In this document: in pieces, positions 60,941 to 64,000 of the stretch
Numbering within the stretch: the stretch's first letter is position 1
Layout: each line of letters starts with the position of its first letter
Source: Strongylocentrotus droebachiensis
Taxonomy: Eukaryota; Echinodermata; Echinoidea; Camarodonta; Strongylocentrotidae
Assembly (NCBI GenBank): GCA_035222895.1
Contig: JAVYIG010000096.1
Span: 1 to 64,000 of the forward strand
DNA: 64,000 bases
Direction: 5' to 3'
The notes under the pieces: model-generated
What the model was told of the DNA's origin: nothing
Seen by the model: only the letters and a program-made list of their open reading frames with translations
Databases searched by the model: none
Translations under genes and position numbers: made by a program

Positions 60941-62080
60941 GGGCAGGTCCACTCCAAAAATAAGTTACTTTCAATAGAGCAAAAAAATCAGACAAACCAA
61001 TCAAGAGTTTGAGCAAAATCGGATAACATCTAAGAAAGTTATGAATTCTTAATGCAGGGCGCGACAAACCCGCTTGCCCGACGTCCCGGGGCAACCAAAT
61101 TGAGCCGTCGGGCAAGTAAATCAAATTATCACTTGCCCGATTCGGGCAAGTGATACTTTTACAGTAATTTCCTAGTGTCCAAGAACTCTACCATTCACCC
61201 GTCGTCAAAATCCAGAAGCAAAAAAGCGATCGTTCCGATTTCGAAAAAACTTCACAGACAGCTAGCCAGCTCAGCTAGCTCAGCGCGCATGCAACAGTGA
61301 CACTTCAAGCCATGAATGCCGCTCCGCCTCCACGCACGGCCGGCCGTGAGCTAGCTAGAGACAGCTAGCGCGATCGTACCAGCTGCGAGCTTATTCGCGC
61401 TCTCTCTCTCTAGCTCTGCAGGCCGCACCGACAGGCCTTTGCTATTCTCTGATTGCCGATTGGTTGAATCACGCCAAATATGACGTCATTATTCTAGGGA
61501 AATGAACACGTGCGAATCGGATGGAATAAACAACAGGGATTTTCTAGTAAGTACAAAGGTTATTATTCAGTACAGTTACACTGTACATGTATGTGCATTA
61601 ATTTGCTATCTAAACCACTAACTTATCATTACGAGATAATAAATGCTTTAACCTCGAGTCCTTTTTCGCTTTAAAGTTTTGGGCAAGTGGAAATATTGTT
61701 TGGGCAAGTAAATTGAAAACCCACTTGCCCGACAGGGCAAGTGGTGAAAAAAATTCTTGTAGCACCCTGTAATGACATGACAAACTTTGACAAACTTATA
61801 ACCAAATTGGCAATTTGTGTAGTGATTTCCTAAGTTCCATAGTTTCGTCGCTGTTTTCATGAAGTGACGGTAGTGAAAAAAAATTGCATTCACTTTGCGT
61901 GACGATTTTCCTCACTACCGTCACTTCGTGAAAACAAGGAAGGTTTGTCATACTTTAAACAAAAATCATAACTTCCTTAGGCCTATTAGTTATCCAATTT
62001 TACTCAAATTTTGCTCTGCTCTGTTTCTCTTGTGTTTCTACATCTGTTAAAAGCAATTTTGGAGTGGACTTGGCCTTTAA
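60941..62080. mobile_element. Long-TIR non-autonomous element, host of a nested element
   Basis: The left end has GTCCACTCCAAAAATAAG, GAGCAAAATCGGATAAC and AAGAAAGTTATGA. The complement of the right end has GTCCACTCCAAAATTGC, GAGTAAAATTGGATAAC and AAGGAAGTTATGA. An internal palindrome, with 24-bp arms and one mismatch (61853-61876/61912-61935), lies near its centre. There is no ORF. Confidence 0.7.
61055..61769. mobile_element. CAGGG-ended element nested in the long-TIR element
   Basis: CAGGGCGCGACAA at the left pairs with the complement of the right end, CAGGGTGCTACAA. TAATG duplications flank it (61050-61054 and 61770-61774). Several (C)GGGCAAGT/ACTTGCCC(G) motifs sit near both ends, and AGCTAGCT-rich sequence lies inside. 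The class is not determined; hAT elements would give 8-bp duplications. Confidence 0.7.
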
Positions 62081-62611
62081 GCCACACCCACAAACTGGCA
62101 GATCTAGGCTCTGCTCAGGGCTGGGGCACTCATTCCAGCATGGGTAAACTAGAATATCTGTGGTTCTAGTAGGTAATGGGTTCAAATTAAGGCCAATTAA
62201 GCACTCTGTTAGCAGAAGTCAGACAAGAAAATTAAATATGCTGCAATGTGTGAACACTACTGGAAGCTCACTAGATTTTTCTTATGTGTGAATAGCCCCA
62301 TTGTGGATCAGGATTGTGTCATCAGCCCCCTTTCTTTGTGAGACAACCATTAAACGATTGATATGGCCCTGTGGTGATGCTATTTTTATCAATCTTGTGA
62401 AGCTTTAGGTACATAGCCCAAAGCTCTTCCTCTGGAATTCAAGGCACAATTAAACCATAACAATGGTTTAGACACAAGGCTAGGGATGCATGGAGGTACA
62501 GTACATGCCACCAAATCAAATGACAAACAATTAAAATAATAAGGAACAGATGATAAAGAAACAAGAAAGAGAGGGGAATGATCCCTCAAACACCCTTCCC
62601 CTTCACGGTTA
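62081..62611. other. Intergenic or intronic, no supported gene
   Basis: I see no coding region or recognisable repeat in this stretch. Confidence 0.4.
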
Positions 62612-63396
62612 ATACTTCAAATCATCGGGCTTTCGCGTCGTCCGGTCGGGGGGTCACATTACACAACCTTTCGTGAAACAAAAGCTGAAGATGACCTTTT
62701 GTAGATTTGCAGATATAGGGTTTTCACAAAGTACTGGGTAAAGTGGACCAGACCGTGGGAAGATGAGATGGGTTTATTTCACAAACATTAAAGGTAATAC
62801 AAAGTTTTGGTATGGGGTCATGAATTTGGTTCAAATGAACATATTGGAAGCATATACGATCCTACAATATTCAGTGATCCTTGTCGCGGTTGAAATCGAG
62901 TCTAAAGTTACGAAATTATAAATAATAAACTCTTTATGTTGTATACAGTGTAGCTCCCTCTCAAGGTCAAGATATTAATTTAGCTATGAAACAATGTTTC
63001 TTGACTAAAATCAACCAATTAGCTATTCCCGTTTGGAAATTATATATCACAACTACATATTCTGAGATTTTCATGGTCGCAGCTACCACTGTACGGCCAT
63101 AGGCGCTATTTGAAAATTATCAAAATTTACCGGGAGCACCAGTAAATTTTTATATTTATTTTTTCTCAAAAACAGAAGTGTTTTAGGGGCCAATTTTTTT
63201 AGTGCATATAATACATCCACAGGGGCATTCAAACATAACAAAATTGTAAAGATTCACTATCCACCCAATTTTCAAAATTTCCCAAAACTTTGTATTACCT
63301 TTAATGCTGGTATTTCATAAATAAAGATGATGTTTTTACAAACGGGCGGGTCACACAACCATCAGACCCGACGCGATTCAATGATTTCAAGTAAAC
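62612..63396. mobile_element. TIR element family D, long copy with nested insertion
   Basis: ACTTCAAATCATCGGGC at the left and the complement of the right end, ACTTGAAATCATTGAATC, are inverted. The body shares ACACAACCTTTCGTGAAAC and TTTTCACAAAGT with the copy at 42984. The interior is interrupted by the element at 62792-63300. Confidence 0.65.
62792..63300. mobile_element. TTAA-flanked MITE (509 bp)
   Basis: Perfect terminal inverted repeats, AGGTAATACAAAGTTTTGG and its complement, are flanked by TTAA on each side (62788-62791, 63301-63304). TTAA duplication is typical of piggyBac-type elements, but the terminal sequence is not the usual CCC start. There is no ORF. Confidence 0.7.
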
Positions 63397-63400
63397 CCCC

Positions 63401-63546
63401 GGACCCGTTTCACAAAGCATTTTTTCAATGACAATGACAAAAATCAGTGACAAATCTGCTGATAACCAATCAGAAGCAAAGATTTCAGTAGCTTATAACA
63501 AAAACTGTCATTTGTCACTGATGACAAGTTTTGTGAAACACCCTCC
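63401..63546. mobile_element. MITE family A copy
   Basis: GGACCCGTTTCACAAAGCAT is at the left and TTTTGTGAAACACCCTCC at the right, with the same interior as the copy at 58404 (CAGTGACAAATCTGCTGA, CCAATCAGAAGC). Confidence 0.8.
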
Positions 63547-63592
63547 AGGCCTACATCATGGATAAATTCTCTATTTCATCCGTCTACAAGAT

Positions 63593-63617
63593 GAATTGAA
63601 TTGAATTGAATTGAATT
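63593..63617. repeat. (GAATT)n microsatellite
   Basis: About five GAATT pentanucleotides in tandem. Confidence 0.85.
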
Positions 63618-63920
63618 CATTGATTTTCTGTCTTTATAACAGAAAACTTCTTTTTCTGATGGTTTAAGCACGTACAGCAAAGGCTATGACACATTGATCA
63701 GAATAATAGATAACAAAGAATAATTGAATCTCTTATCGATCCAAATGCCGCAATACAAAGTCTCTTGATTTATAAACCAGATATTGAGAATATCAGTGGA
63801 ATCAATTAGTAAGGAGACTTTGCAACAAATAAATGAATAAAAACATTTGTAAATGAGAAGAAAAGAGAACCCTTTTTCATTGTGTTAATGGGTATTTTCC
63901 CAGCACCTGATTAAAATCTA

Positions 63921-64000
63921 GGCCGTTTCATAAAACTTGTTATCAATGACAAAAGTTAGATTTCTATGACAAATTTGTTCTCAGCCAATCAGATTCCATG
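63921..64000. mobile_element. MITE family A copy, cut by the window end
   Basis: It begins GGCCGTTTCATAAAACTTGT and has TTCTCAGCCAATCAGATT. The right terminus lies outside the window. Confidence 0.65.

Noticed and set aside
61055..61769. hAT classification of the CAGGG-ended element
   Set aside because: hAT elements give 8-bp duplications; only TAATG (5 bp) matches here.

Overview
This is animal nuclear DNA, most likely from a marine deuterostome and probably an echinoderm such as a sea urchin. The support is indirect: short exons with GT-AG introns mostly of 0.5-1.8 kb, tRNA-derived SINEs, a GGGCCCTGTTTCACAAAAC-type MITE family, a Ty3/gypsy element primed by tRNA-Leu, and a dispersed repeat end ending in an ATGCCTCCGG hairpin that I associate with marine invertebrates. 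No bacterial gene is present.

Layout, left to right. 1-1505: AT-rich repeat debris with a foldback element and a GC palindrome. 1506-2470: seven tandem units of 144 or 151 bp carrying TGACCTTTGACCT motifs. 2493-2792: a purine-rich block. 2793-35546: a satellite of about 33 kb made of roughly 115-bp monomers, each with a long poly-C run, organised in 1.25-kb higher-order repeats and a 13.7/14.4-kb tandem superunit. 35547-35991: a second direct copy of the 2493-2792 block followed by a terminal hairpin.

36121-58319, minus strand: one gene, read as 13 exons. It encodes a signal peptide, a short Cys-pair cap and 12 leucine-rich repeats. Every repeat exon has phase-2 borders, as in LGR-type receptors. 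The reading frame runs through all 13 exons (about 388 residues) and ends in an intact splice donor at 36120. The rest of the protein must therefore lie beyond the satellite, outside the window, or be lost. If the gene continues, the satellite lies inside an intron of at least 36 kb.

43818-53787: a nearly pristine Ty3/gypsy LTR retrotransposon (9,970 bp) inside intron 4, in the same orientation as the gene. Its 652-bp LTRs differ at one base that I could see. It has a tRNA-Leu primer site, gag, pol, an extra 189-residue ORF, a polypurine tract and a GTAT target duplication. Gag and pol are joined by a textbook -1 slippery heptamer, GGGAAAC, directly before the gag stop. Pol carries an unusual Cys cluster and two predicted membrane segments between RNase H and integrase.

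The other introns and the 58.4-64.0 kb flank hold SINEs, a LINE tail, MITEs, nested TIR elements and microsatellites. Two exon starts of the LRR gene have had their splice acceptors copied into neighbouring intronic repeats.
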